A stretch of DNA of 64,000 nt from Luteolibacter sp. LG18 (GCF_036322585.1 NZ_AP024600.1:4650001-4714000), one strand, 5' to 3'; shown: positions 34,656 to 43,882, counted from the stretch's first letter. Numbers and translations are program-made. Notes: generated by a model from the sequence alone, not told the origin.

Positions 34656-35282
34656 ATGACCCTCGCCAGCAAGATCACCCTCGGGAGGCTCTGCCTCGTG
34701 CCGGTGTTCGCGGTGCTGGCAGTGAAATACGGCCACACGGTGGCCGCCGGGCAGCCGGTGGAGGCGCTGCGCTGGTGGGCGCTCGCCACCTACATCGCGG
34801 CCGCCGCCAGCGACGGCATCGACGGCTGGATCGCGCGGCGTTTCAACCAGCGCTCGCGGTTCGGCGAGATCATCGACCCCATCGCGGACAAGTCCCTGCT
34901 GCTCACCGGGATCATCACCCTGAGCGTGGTCGACTGGGGCCCGGGAGGGTGGCGCATTCCGTGGTGGTTCTGCGCCCTGGCGATCCTCCGCGACCTGATC
35001 ATCCTCGGCGGGATCACGATTCTTTTTTTCACCCGCAAGATGCGGCACATCGGACCGCGCTGGATTGGCAAGGTCTGCACGGTGTCGCAAATGTTTGCCT
35101 TGGGCTGGGTGATGCTGAAATGGGTGCCCTTCGATCCGCTCTATCCTTGTCTGGTGGCTGCTTTCTTCACCGCTTGGTCCGGCTATGACTACCTGATGAA
35201 GGGCATTCGCCAATTGCGGCAGCCCGCCCTGGACAGGGAGTCATTCCGGGAATTGGCGGCGAAGCCGACCCACGTGCGCTGA
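34656..35282 (+). CDS. pgsA: CDP-alcohol phosphatidyltransferase (PgsA-like)
   Basis: 208-aa integral membrane enzyme, most likely CDP-diacylglycerol-glycerol-3-phosphate 3-phosphatidyltransferase, first step to phosphatidylglycerol. The signature D-x2-D-G-x2-A-R-x8-G-x3-D-x3-D is present as SDGIDGWIARRF followed by FGEIIDPIADK. N-terminal ITLGRLCLVPVFAVL is typical of PgsA. About five membrane helices. ATG 34656 is preceded by GGAG four bases away, and in-frame starts upstream cross the hairpin. Specificity for glycerol phosphate versus inositol or serine is inferred only. Confidence 0.85.
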   Translation: MTLASKITLGRLCLVPVFAVLAVKYGHTVAAGQPVEALRWWALATYIAAAASDGIDGWIARRFNQRSRFGEIIDPIADKSLLLTGIITLSVVDWGPGGWRIPWWFCALAILRDLIILGGITILFFTRKMRHIGPRWIGKVCTVSQMFALGWVMLKWVPFDPLYPCLVAAFFTAWSGYDYLMKGIRQLRQPALDRESFRELAAKPTHVR

Positions 35283-35347
35283 GAGGCCCCGGTCGTTACG
35301 CCCTCGACGCCGGGGTTTTCGGCCAGCAAACTGCTGCCACCTCTCCC

Positions 35348-36751
35348 ATGCCCCGCAAAACGAAGCTTATTTGTACCCTCGGCCCCGCCACGGAGGCGGA
35401 GGAAACCATCGGCCAGCTCATCGACCTCGGCACCAACGTCTTCCGGCTCAACATGAGCCACGCGAAACACGAGTGGGCCCGTGAAATGGCCGCCCGCGTC
35501 CGCCGCCAGTCCGACAAACGGGGCATCCACGTTCCAGTCCTTTTCGACCTGACCGGTCCCTCGATCCGCACCGGCGACCTGCCACAGCCGCTTGAGCTCG
35601 TGGACGGCGACCTCGTCGAATTCCGCGTCGAGGGCACCGAGCCGAGCATCCCCTACAGCACTACCGTCAACTACGGCGGCCTGATGGCGGACGTCAGCGA
35701 GGGCAAGACGCTGGTGGTCGACAACGGCACCATGCTGATGCTGATCAAGACCAAGAAGGACGACCGCATCGTCTGCGAGGTGAAGACCCCGGGCAAGCTG
35801 GGTTCCCGCCGCCACATCAACCTTCCGGGCACCCGCCTGAACCTCCCCGCCCTGACCGAGAAGGACAAGGTGGACCTGTCGCTGGCCGTCGAATGCGACG
35901 CCGACTACATCGCCGGCTCCTTCGTCCGCGATGCCGCCCACGTCCGCGAGCTGCGCGAGGCGATGGAAGCCCTGGAAGGCAACGCCCAGATCGTCGCCAA
36001 GGTCGAGGACCAGGAAGCGGTCCGCAACATCGACGCCATCATCCACGCCGCCGACGTCATCATGGTGGCGCGCGGCGACCTCGGGATCGAAGTCGAGTTC
36101 GAGGAACTGCCGATCCTCCAGCGCCGCATCGTGCGCCGCTGCCACGAGCTGGGCACCCGCGTGATCGTGGCCACCCAGCTTCTGGAATCCATGATCGTGA
36201 ACCCGACGCCGACCCGTGCCGAGGTGACCGACGTGATGAACGCCGCCTACGAGGAGGCCGATTCGCTGATGCTGTCTGGTGAAACCTCCGTTGGCCGCTA
36301 CCCGGACCGCTGCGTGGAAGCCATCGTCCGCATCGCGAACCGCATCGAGCGCTCCGGCGGTCTCGGTTTCGGCTCGCAGGTGTTGCTCCGCGACGAGCGC
36401 CAGAAGACCGCCCGCGCGGCGGTGACGCTGGCGGACTCCCTCCCGGACGCCTTGCTGGTGGTGCTCACCCGCCGCGGCGTGCTCGCGAACCAGGTGGCGA
36501 TGCTGCGCCCGCGCACGACCGGCTTCTTCGCCTTCACCCCGACCGAACGCGTTTGCCGCCAGCTCGGCCTGACCCGCGGCGTGCAGGCCTTCAAGCTGCC
36601 GTTCGCGGCCACGATCGAGGAAACCATCCAGCGCGCCACCGACCAACTGCGCGGGATGGAACTGGTGCGCCCGGGCACTCCTTTGGTGATTGTGTCGGAC
36701 ATCCTTTCCGACCACTTTGCAGCGAATTCCATTCTGCTGCACCACGCTTGA
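35348..36751 (+). CDS. pyk: Pyruvate kinase
   Basis: 467-aa glycolytic enzyme making pyruvate and ATP from phosphoenolpyruvate and ADP. The N-terminus KTKLICTLGPATEAEE, RLNMSHAKHEW, the catalytic VAKVEDQEAVRNID and MVARGDLGIEVEFEELP, and the ATQLLESMI signature are intact. The C-terminal regulatory domain is present. Its TGA overlaps the TTG start of a DNA methyltransferase, so the two are translationally coupled. Confidence 0.97.
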   Translation: MPRKTKLICTLGPATEAEETIGQLIDLGTNVFRLNMSHAKHEWAREMAARVRRQSDKRGIHVPVLFDLTGPSIRTGDLPQPLELVDGDLVEFRVEGTEPSIPYSTTVNYGGLMADVSEGKTLVVDNGTMLMLIKTKKDDRIVCEVKTPGKLGSRRHINLPGTRLNLPALTEKDKVDLSLAVECDADYIAGSFVRDAAHVRELREAMEALEGNAQIVAKVEDQEAVRNIDAIIHAADVIMVARGDLGIEVEFEELPILQRRIVRRCHELGTRVIVATQLLESMIVNPTPTRAEVTDVMNAAYEEADSLMLSGETSVGRYPDRCVEAIVRIANRIERSGGLGFGSQVLLRDERQKTARAAVTLADSLPDALLVVLTRRGVLANQVAMLRPRTTGFFAFTPTERVCRQLGLTRGVQAFKLPFAATIEETIQRATDQLRGMELVRPGTPLVIVSDILSDHFAANSILLHHA

Positions 36752-37566
36752 TCGAATTGCTCCACGGCGACTGCCTCGAAGTCCTGCCCACCCTCCCGGC
36801 GGGCGGCTTCGATGCGGTTGTCACCTCCCCGCCCTACAACCTGGGCATCGATTACCGCACTTTCCGGGACACCGCCCCGCGCGCCGAGTTCCTGGAGTGG
36901 TGCCTGCGTTGGGCCGCCGGGGTGAAGCGCGCGCTGGCGGATGACGGATCGTTTTTCCTGAACGTCGGCGCCGCCCCGAAGAACCCGCTGATGCCGCACC
37001 AGCTCCTGCTGGCGCTCACCGATGGCGCGGAGCCGCTGTTCACGCTCCAGAACACCTTCCACTGGATCAAGTCGATCACGGTGGAAACCCGCGGCGGCGA
37101 GCGGATCAGCACCGGCCACTTCAAGCCGATCAATTCGAAGCGGTTCGTGAACGACTGCCACGAGTATGTCTTCCACCTGACGAAGACCGGGAATGTCCCG
37201 GTGGACCGCCGCGCCGCGGGCGTGCCCTACCAGGACAAGTCGAACATCGCGCGCTGGGGCCACACCGGCGGCGAGGACCTGCGCTGCCGGGGAAACACCT
37301 GGTTCATTCCCTACGACACGATCCAATCCCGCGACAGTGAACGGCCTCATCCGGCGACGTTTCCGGTGGCGCTGGTGGACCAATGCGTGAAGCTCCACGG
37401 CAAGGGCAAGGCCACCCGCCTGCTCGATCCCTTCCTCGGCATCGGCACCTCGGCGGTGGCGGCCACGCGGATGGAGCTGGCGCGGTTCACCGGCATCGAG
37501 CTGGACGAGGAGTATCTGAAGGTGGCGCGGGAGCGGTGCGCGGAGGAGGCGAAGGAACGGATCTGA
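36748..37566 (+). CDS. Orphan DNA methyltransferase, beta class (N4-cytosine or N6-adenine)
   Basis: 272 aa. Motif IV TSPPYNLGIDY lies near the N-terminus and the SAM site (motif I) DPFLGIGTSAVAATRME near the C-terminus, the permuted beta-class order seen in CcrM-, RsrI- and DpnA-type enzymes. SPPY slightly favours N4-cytosine. TTG start at 36748 overlaps the pyk stop (TTGA), which forces this start. No restriction endonuclease adjoins, so it is solitary, perhaps regulatory. The long internal region 100-210 (target recognition) contains HWIKSITVETRGGERIS. Confidence 0.88.
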   Translation: MIELLHGDCLEVLPTLPAGGFDAVVTSPPYNLGIDYRTFRDTAPRAEFLEWCLRWAAGVKRALADDGSFFLNVGAAPKNPLMPHQLLLALTDGAEPLFTLQNTFHWIKSITVETRGGERISTGHFKPINSKRFVNDCHEYVFHLTKTGNVPVDRRAAGVPYQDKSNIARWGHTGGEDLRCRGNTWFIPYDTIQSRDSERPHPATFPVALVDQCVKLHGKGKATRLLDPFLGIGTSAVAATRMELARFTGIELDEEYLKVARERCAEEAKERI

Positions 37567-37636
37567 TCCGCCACGGAGCGGCGGTGGATCCCGGGATTCC
37601 GACAAATCACTCCCGGCTCGGCTTTCTCCATTGCAG

Positions 37637-38125
37637 ATGGAGCCCACAAGCGAAAGCCACCGCCCACAGCGGAGTTCAACCCTTGCGATGGTGATTGGGG
37701 CAATGGTCGGAGTCTCCCTGCTCGCAGCCTCCTACAACGGGCTGTTTGATCTCAATCCCCACAACAAACAGGTGACGAGGGTTTGCAGGGATCTTGAAGA
37801 CCTCGACACCGGCATTGCCAAGTTTGTCATGCACGCCGGGCGACCACCCACCGGACTCGAAGGTTTGTCCGCCCTTGTCATCCGACCGACCACTCTCGAA
37901 CGGCGGCGAGGTTGGGTGCAGGCATTGAAGGCCATTCCATCGGACCCATGGGGAAACGCCTATGTTTACCGTGCGTCCACCACCGGCACCCAAACCACGG
38001 TCACCATCGCGTCCCCCGGACCCGACGGCACCCCGAACACCGAGGACGACATCGAAACCGATCCCCGGACTTATTCCATCGGCGACGTTGCTGACGGCCC
38101 CGGCGGGCCGAAAGGGTCACCTTGA
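37637..38125 (+). CDS. GspG-like pseudopilin domain protein without a canonical prepilin signal
   Basis: 162 aa. A single hydrophobic N-terminal segment (about 17-38, TLAMVIGAMVGVSLLAASYN) lacks the G-F-T-x-x-E cleavage motif. The rest matches the major-pseudopilin globular domain: DLDTGIAKFVMHAGRPPTGL, then IPSDPWGNAYVYR and a calcium-loop-like SPGPDGTPNTEDDIE. It could be an anchored pseudopilin relative that is not processed, or a misfit start. Follows the methyltransferase by 70 bp; convergent with the cyclase gene. ATG 37637 chosen over TTG 37631. Confidence 0.7.
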   Translation: MEPTSESHRPQRSSTLAMVIGAMVGVSLLAASYNGLFDLNPHNKQVTRVCRDLEDLDTGIAKFVMHAGRPPTGLEGLSALVIRPTTLERRRGWVQALKAIPSDPWGNAYVYRASTTGTQTTVTIASPGPDGTPNTEDDIETDPRTYSIGDVADGPGGPKGSP

Positions 38126-38154
38126 AACCCGGAGAGCAATCCGCCGCCCACACC

Positions 38155-38178
38155 CACAAGCAGGAATGCTTGTGCTAC
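38155..38178. repeat. REP-like hairpin with CTAC foot
   Basis: CACAAGCA (38155-38162) pairs perfectly with TGCTTGTG (38167-38174) around GGAA, followed by CTAC (38175-38178). On the minus strand the cyclase stop TAG (38180-38178) runs straight into the GTAG foot, sharing its G. Nearly identical to the copy at 62611. Confidence 0.8.
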
Positions 38179-40733
38179 TATTTCCCCAGTACCACGTAGG
38201 GTTTCACCGGCTGGGAGACGCCCTTCACGTGGACTTCCGGGCGGGGTTCCATCTTGAAGTCGCCGTTCACGGCGTCGTGGATCTCCTTGCTGACGATCAC
38301 CTCGCCACCGCCGGTGAGGGCCTGGAGGCGGGCAGCGACCACCACCACGTGGCCGAGTGCCGTGAAATTGACCTGACGGTCGGCGTTTCCGACCAGGCCC
38401 ACGACCGCCTCTCCGGCGTGCAGGGAGATGCCCACGCGCAGGGACTTCTCCCCTTCCGCCCGCAGTTCGCGGGACAGCGCCAGCGCGGCGTCCCGCATCG
38501 CGAGGGCGGCGTCGACGGCACCGGCGATCGAGCCGCTGCGTTCCAGGCGGAACATCGCCATCAGGCCGTCGCCGGTGTATTTGTCGAGCAGGCCACCGCG
38601 GGCATGGAGGGCATCGGTCATCACGCCGAGGTAGGCATTGACCACCCGCATCACGTCCTCGGGCGGATGGCTTTCGGCGAAGCGTGAGAAGCCACGCACG
38701 TCCGCAAAGAGGATCACGACGTTCTCACGGTCTCCTCCAAGGCCAAGGCGCGATTGCTGGGAATCGAACAGCTCCCGCGCGATGCCGGGATCGAGGAAGC
38801 GGTGCAGCAGCGAGCGGTTCCGCTCCTTCGCCGCGCGTTCGAGGCTGAAACTCAGTTGCGTGACCAGCAGGAACGACGCCAGCGCGGAGGCCGAGGGTAG
38901 CACCGGGTCGAGCCACACGTCCGCCACCGCGAACATCACCAGACTCAGCCCGAAGATGAAGCCCAGCACCATCAGCAGACGCCAGCCGGCCTTGAGCGGT
39001 TCACGGCGCATCGCGAGGCGGCCGATCGCCAGCGCGCAGGCGAAGGCCCAGAACAAGGCGGTGCCACGGGGCGCGGGATGGAGGAAATGATGCCCCTTGA
39101 GCGTGCGGGTCGCCTGGGCCAGCAGCTCGGTTCGTTCAAGGTCGCCGAGCGGTCCGGCGATCGGGCTGCTGCGGAGCGGCGGCAGGAACACGATCTTGTC
39201 CTTGAAATACTTCTCCGGCGGCTCCCAGGAACCGCGGCCTTTTCCACCGGGACGATCCTTGCCGGGCTTGAACTGCCACTCGCCGCGAAGCACGTCGCTG
39301 TAGCTCACCTGGGCGAAATCACGGCCCTCGTGGCTGCCCACCAGATCGACCAGCAAGTTGCCCTCGCCGTCGATCAGCGGGAACCGCTTGCCGTCGAAAT
39401 CTGCCAGATGCTTGTCCGGGAACACCGGCGTGGCCGGCCCTTCGTGATCGCGGCTGGCGGCGAACAGCAGCAGTGGCGCGGGCGTCGGCTCATTGTCCGG
39501 CCACGTGAACGCCACCGTGGGCAGCGAGGGGCCCATGAACCAACGCAAGCCCGGCGAGGCGACCTCTCGGGCGACGCCCTTCAAGCGACCGAAGCCGGGA
39601 GAACTGGCCGCCTCGTTCGGCGGCGGCGCGATCAGCACCACGTTGTTCGCGGAGCGCATCGCCGTTTCCAGCGAAGAGATGTCGCGCTCGGTGCGGCTCC
39701 ATTCGCTCTCCATCGGACCGGGCAGCAGATTCTCCATCTCCGGATCCTCATCGAGCGCCCGGTCGGCGGGCATCGGCAGCACCACCCGGCGCGCACCGAG
39801 TTCCGCCAGCCGCAGGATCATCTTCGCCTGCACCGAAGCTTCTGACTCGCGGGTGGTGGCGGCCCGGCGGGACGCGGCATCCCATTCCACCAGCACCAGC
39901 GGCGAGGGGTCGGGCATGTCGCGCGGATGGGTGCCATTGATGATCTGGATGGCGGATTGCAGAGAGGACGCCTGGAACGGTTGGAAGACCTTCACCGACA
40001 CCAGTCCCCACGCGATCAGGAAACCAGCGGCGGCGAAAACCTCGGCGCGGAGGTCGAGCACATGGCGTCCGATCTTCCAGCGGAAGTGCTTGGCCAGCCA
40101 GAGGTCGAAACGCCCCAGCACCGCACGGCGGGTGCCGTGAGCGAGGAAGGGCAGAAGGCACAGGAAGAACCACGGGATGCCCGCCACCAGCAGGAGCTGC
40201 TCCTTCACCTGCGGAATCAACCGCAGCAGCCACACCACCGCGGCCACCAGCCAGATCCAGCGGATCCCGGAGCGCACCGCGGCCGCGCGATCGAGCGCAC
40301 CACCCCGCGACAAAGCTCCCCCACCCGCGCCCACCACGGCCAGCACCAGGGCCCCGGCCAGATAGGCCGGAAACACGACCAACAGCAGGGCCAGATAGGA
40401 ACTGCCGGAATAGAGCCATGATACCGGATGGCCGGAACTTTCCAGCGATTCCGAGAACCCGGAGAACGTGAGGATCAGGGCCGCCCAGAACGACCACCTG
40501 ACCAGCGTGCCGCGGCTCTGGAACACGGTGCGGAGATTCCACACCGCACCGAGCAGCATGCTCACGGTGAGCACGGCATTCAGGAACCACCACGCGAGCA
40601 CCAGCGTCTGGTTCGCGCGGTTTTCCCAGAGGATGAACCCGGTCACCGCGGTCAAGGGCCACAACCAGCACGCCGGATGGCTCCACCAGCGGGCAGCAGG
40701 TGGTTCGGAACCGGAGGACGATCGGCCGGACAT
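38178..40733 (-). CDS. CHASE2-type sensor adenylate/guanylate cyclase-like protein
   Basis: 851 aa. About five membrane helices in residues 20-185, another near 255, then a CHASE2-like extracytoplasmic domain (about 270-560; IQIINGTHPRDMPDPSP, FDGKRFPLIDGEGNLLVDL). Three helices (about 570-640) lead to a class III cyclase domain (about 665-851). Metal Asps are in ILFADVRGFSRF and KYTGDGLMAMF. The usual Asn-x3-Arg pair reads V-V-A-A-R in LGHVVVVAARLQALT, so the transition-state Asn is missing and activity is uncertain. ATG 40733 chosen over a TTG at 40781. Confidence 0.82.
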   Translation of the reverse strand: MSGRSSSGSEPPAARWWSHPACWLWPLTAVTGFILWENRANQTLVLAWWFLNAVLTVSMLLGAVWNLRTVFQSRGTLVRWSFWAALILTFSGFSESLESSGHPVSWLYSGSSYLALLLVVFPAYLAGALVLAVVGAGGGALSRGGALDRAAAVRSGIRWIWLVAAVVWLLRLIPQVKEQLLLVAGIPWFFLCLLPFLAHGTRRAVLGRFDLWLAKHFRWKIGRHVLDLRAEVFAAAGFLIAWGLVSVKVFQPFQASSLQSAIQIINGTHPRDMPDPSPLVLVEWDAASRRAATTRESEASVQAKMILRLAELGARRVVLPMPADRALDEDPEMENLLPGPMESEWSRTERDISSLETAMRSANNVVLIAPPPNEAASSPGFGRLKGVAREVASPGLRWFMGPSLPTVAFTWPDNEPTPAPLLLFAASRDHEGPATPVFPDKHLADFDGKRFPLIDGEGNLLVDLVGSHEGRDFAQVSYSDVLRGEWQFKPGKDRPGGKGRGSWEPPEKYFKDKIVFLPPLRSSPIAGPLGDLERTELLAQATRTLKGHHFLHPAPRGTALFWAFACALAIGRLAMRREPLKAGWRLLMVLGFIFGLSLVMFAVADVWLDPVLPSASALASFLLVTQLSFSLERAAKERNRSLLHRFLDPGIARELFDSQQSRLGLGGDRENVVILFADVRGFSRFAESHPPEDVMRVVNAYLGVMTDALHARGGLLDKYTGDGLMAMFRLERSGSIAGAVDAALAMRDAALALSRELRAEGEKSLRVGISLHAGEAVVGLVGNADRQVNFTALGHVVVVAARLQALTGGGEVIVSKEIHDAVNGDFKMEPRPEVHVKGVSQPVKPYVVLGK

Positions 40734-40838
40734 GCGGTGGATGAAACAAGGAAGGAAACCCCGGCGGAGACCCACCGGCAAGCTTCCAGCGCCACGACCG
40801 GGCCGTTTCGTTTCAAGGAAACGGCCCGTCGGCGGACC

Positions 40839-42614
40839 TCAATGGCCCGGCATCTCGTGCTCCTGGATGTACTCCTGCTTGAGTCCCAGCGACTCGGGAG
40901 CGTGGAGGACGAGCATCTTGCGGCGTGAGTCGGCGGGCACGGTTTTCTTCGTCGCCTTCGAAACCACGATCATCAGCGTGATCGCGAGCGGCACGGCCCA
41001 GATCGCCGGTTGCTCGCAGAGGATGCGGAGCAGCGGATTCGCGGCCCAGAACTGGTTGAGCGGCGCGAACCCGGAGAAGATCTTGCCCATCGGCCCCTTG
41101 TCGAGCGCCAGCGTGCTGACGTTCACCATGGCGGCGGAAAGGAGCGCGAGCAGGCCGCCGGTGAGCATGCCGGTGGCGGCGCCCTTCATCGTCATGTCAC
41201 GCCACCACACGCTCACGAACAGCAGCGGGAAGTAGCTCGCCGCGGCGATCGCGAACGCCTGGCCGACCATGAAGTTGATCTCCAGCGGTTCGACGAAGCA
41301 GCCCAACAGGACCGCCACGCCACCAACGATCACCGCGCAGAGCTTGAACATCTTCAGGCGCTGCTCGGGAGTGGAGGAGGGCTTGAGAATGCGGCCGTAA
41401 ACATCGTGGGCCAGCGCGCCGGTCATCGAGACCAACAGGCCGCTGAAGGTGCTCATGAACGCGGCGAAGGCACCCGCGCAGGTAATGCCGCTGAGCACGG
41501 AGCCGAGCACGCCATACTTCGCGCGCAGCAGCACGGGCAGCTCGAGCACGATCTTGTCGGTGCCCTTCGCGCCGGCACCGGCATACAGCTCCGGCAGGAG
41601 GTTGCGACCGATCACGCCGAAGACCGGCGGGAAGACGTAGAAGACCCCGATGAGGATCATCACCCACATGGTGGTGCGTTTCGCCGCGACGCCATCCGGG
41701 TTCGTGTAGAAGCGGACGAGGATGTGCGGCAGGCCGGCGGTGCCGCAGACCAGCGCGATGATGAGAGAGTAGGTGTAGAGCAGCGAGTACGGCTTCTGGT
41801 ACTTCGCGAGGAAGTCGGCGCGCTGTTCCTGCGGCAGGGCTTCGGACGCGGCCTTTACGGCCTTGGTCGTGAGCGGGCCAAAGGGTGCGATCCACGCCTT
41901 GTCGGCCGGGGCCTTTTCGATCAGCGGCTTGCGCTCGACCGATTGCACGATGGGTGCCGGTTCCTTGGCGGTGGCGTTCGCGCCGACATGGCTACCATAG
42001 GTGCCATAGACGGCCATCAACACGAAGATCGGCACCGAGATGGCGAACATCTTCATCCAGTACTGCATCGCCTGGATCAGCGTGATGCCCTTCATGCCGC
42101 CGAGCGCGACATTGAAGGTGATGACCGCGCCGACCACGACCACGCCCACCCAGTAGGGCAGGCCCGGGAAGATGTAGGCCAGGGTGGTGCCCGCGCCTTT
42201 CATCTGCGGCATGGTGTAGAAGAAGCCGATGAAGAGCACGAAGATCACCGCGATCTTCCGGAACAGCGGCGAATCGAAGCGCCCCTCCGCGAAGTCCGGG
42301 ATGGTGTAGGCCCCGAAGCGGCGCAGCGGCCCGGCGATGAAAAGCAGCAGGAACAGATAGCCGCAGGCGTAACAGACGGGATACCACAGCGCATCGTAGC
42401 CGGAGGACATCACCATGCCGGCGATGCCCATGAAGGAGGCGGCGCTGAGGTATTCACCGGAGATCGCGGCGGAGTTCCAGCCGACCGAGACGGAGCGTCC
42501 GGCGACGAAGAAGTCCGAGGCGGTTTTCGATTTTCCCGCGGAGCGGAAACCCATCCAGAGGGTCACCAGCACGGTCGCGAGCGAGAAGACAAGGATCCAG
42601 GGATCGACGTTCAT
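40839..42614 (-). CDS. actP: Sodium:solute symporter, cation/acetate type (ActP-like)
   Basis: 591-aa membrane protein with about 13 helices of the SSS family, importing acetate or short monocarboxylates with sodium. Opening ASDFFVAGRSVSVGWNSAAISGEYLSAASF and later GGMKGITLIQAMQYW and ITCAGAFAAFMSTFSGLLVSM (family signature) support ActP. A hydrophilic insertion at about 215-260 and the truncated substrate loop differ from E. coli. Preceded 6 bp upstream by a DUF485 partner gene, the same pairing as E. coli yjcH-actP. Confidence 0.9.
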   Translation of the reverse strand: MNVDPWILVFSLATVLVTLWMGFRSAGKSKTASDFFVAGRSVSVGWNSAAISGEYLSAASFMGIAGMVMSSGYDALWYPVCYACGYLFLLLFIAGPLRRFGAYTIPDFAEGRFDSPLFRKIAVIFVLFIGFFYTMPQMKGAGTTLAYIFPGLPYWVGVVVVGAVITFNVALGGMKGITLIQAMQYWMKMFAISVPIFVLMAVYGTYGSHVGANATAKEPAPIVQSVERKPLIEKAPADKAWIAPFGPLTTKAVKAASEALPQEQRADFLAKYQKPYSLLYTYSLIIALVCGTAGLPHILVRFYTNPDGVAAKRTTMWVMILIGVFYVFPPVFGVIGRNLLPELYAGAGAKGTDKIVLELPVLLRAKYGVLGSVLSGITCAGAFAAFMSTFSGLLVSMTGALAHDVYGRILKPSSTPEQRLKMFKLCAVIVGGVAVLLGCFVEPLEINFMVGQAFAIAAASYFPLLFVSVWWRDMTMKGAATGMLTGGLLALLSAAMVNVSTLALDKGPMGKIFSGFAPLNQFWAANPLLRILCEQPAIWAVPLAITLMIVVSKATKKTVPADSRRKMLVLHAPESLGLKQEYIQEHEMPGH

Positions 42615-42620
42615 GGCGGA

Positions 42621-42926
42621 TCAGGCTTCGCGGTTGTGCTTCAGGGCGTCTTCCGCCTCTTGTTTCTCCAGCGCCAGCGAGCGGCGGATGAAGGTGTAGC
42701 TGATCACCCACACGAAGGGGAAAAACAGGATGCCGAGGATCAGCCAGCTCAGGGTGAAGCCGCCGACGCGGGTAGCCATCAGGTCCGGGGCAAAATAGTT
42801 GACCAGAGGCAGCGCGAGCAGGACACCGCCGAAGGTGACCGCGCAGGCGATGGACAGGCGGAGCTGCCGCCGCATGAGCTGGCGGAGGAACTCCTCGCTA
42901 TGGATGAAATCTTCGTGGTGAGGCAT
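42621..42926 (-). CDS. DUF485 family small membrane protein (YjcH-like)
   Basis: 101 aa, two membrane helices (about 22-46 LSIACAVTFGGVLLALPLVN and 55-80 GFTLSWLILGILFFPFVWVIS) plus a basic C-terminus. The layout and its position immediately upstream of an acetate-type symporter match DUF485/YjcH, whose exact role is unproven but presumed accessory to the transporter. ATG 42926 (MPHHEDFIHSEEF) is the family-like start; the longer frame upstream overlaps prmC's leader. Confidence 0.82.
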   Translation of the reverse strand: MPHHEDFIHSEEFLRQLMRRQLRLSIACAVTFGGVLLALPLVNYFAPDLMATRVGGFTLSWLILGILFFPFVWVISYTFIRRSLALEKQEAEDALKHNREA

Positions 42927-43020
42927 GATCGACCATGCTCCTAACGGGCGGATTCCGCGGAGGAAAGGAGTTTCCGCTCTTGGCGGCGGACGTTCGCGCG
43001 CCCATGGTCGCCGCCCACGC

Positions 43021-43860
43021 ATGACCACGCTATTGGAGACCCTCGACGGCGGCACCCGCTATTTGGAGAAACGCGGGATCGAGGACGCGCGGCGGAACAT
43101 GCAGATGCTCATCGCCCACCAGCTCGGCTGCACGCGGATGGACCTCTACCTGAAGTTCGACCAGCCGATGGAGGAAAAGGACCTGGTGCCGCTGCGCGAG
43201 GCGCTCAAGAAGCGCGGCGAGGGGGTGCCGCTCCAACACCTGTTGGGAACGGTCTGGTTCCACGGCAACGAGTTCAAGACCGATGCCCGCGCGCTGATCC
43301 CCCGCCCCGAGACCGAGGAGCTGGCGGAAATGGTGCTGAAGCTCCCCGATCTGCCGGAAGCGGCGCGGGTGCTGGACATGGGCTGCGGCTCGGGGGTGCT
43401 CGGGCTATCGCTCGCCTCCGCCCGGCCCGACTGGCAGGTGGTGGTGGCGGACGTTTCCCCGGACGCGCTGGCCTTGACCCGCGAGAATGCCGCCGCGATC
43501 GGGCTGGCGAACGTGGATTTCGTGGAAAGCGACCTGTTCGCCGCGGTGGACGGCCCCTTCGATCTGATCGTGGCCAATCTGCCCTACGTGCCGGAAACCG
43601 ACCGCCCCACCCTGACCCGGGAAGTGATGCACGATCCGGATCTCGCGCTCTTCGGCGGACCGGACGGACTGGACGTGATCCGGCGGTTCACCCCGCAAGC
43701 CATTGAAAAACTGTCACCCGGAGGACACATCGCACTTGAAATCGGACATGATCAGGCTTCACACGTCGCCCGTCTTCTCCAAGATGCCGGTTTCACCGCG
43801 GTCGAGGTGAAGACCGACCTGTCGGGCATCGCCCGATTCCCCTTCGCCCGCAAATCCTGA
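43021..43860 (+). CDS. prmC: Peptide chain release factor N5-glutamine methyltransferase
   Basis: 279-aa enzyme that methylates the GGQ glutamine of RF1/RF2. An N-terminal helical domain ends LQHLLGTVWFHGNEF and ALIPRPETEELAE, the PrmC hallmark. The SAM site is VLDMGCGSGVLGLSLA. The catalytic tetrad that is NPPY in most homologues is N186-L187-P188-Y189 here, VANLPYVPETDRP. Neighbour murA follows by 22 bp, so a two-gene operon. ATG 43021 matches family length. Confidence 0.93.
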   Translation: MTTLLETLDGGTRYLEKRGIEDARRNMQMLIAHQLGCTRMDLYLKFDQPMEEKDLVPLREALKKRGEGVPLQHLLGTVWFHGNEFKTDARALIPRPETEELAEMVLKLPDLPEAARVLDMGCGSGVLGLSLASARPDWQVVVADVSPDALALTRENAAAIGLANVDFVESDLFAAVDGPFDLIVANLPYVPETDRPTLTREVMHDPDLALFGGPDGLDVIRRFTPQAIEKLSPGGHIALEIGHDQASHVARLLQDAGFTAVEVKTDLSGIARFPFARKS

Positions 43861-43882
43861 TTCTCCTCTCTCCTTTCGTTAC

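Noticed and set aside
41010..42944. Plus-strand frame of 644 codons
   Set aside because: Antisense to the symporter and its DUF485 partner; Arg/Glu/His-rich shadow.
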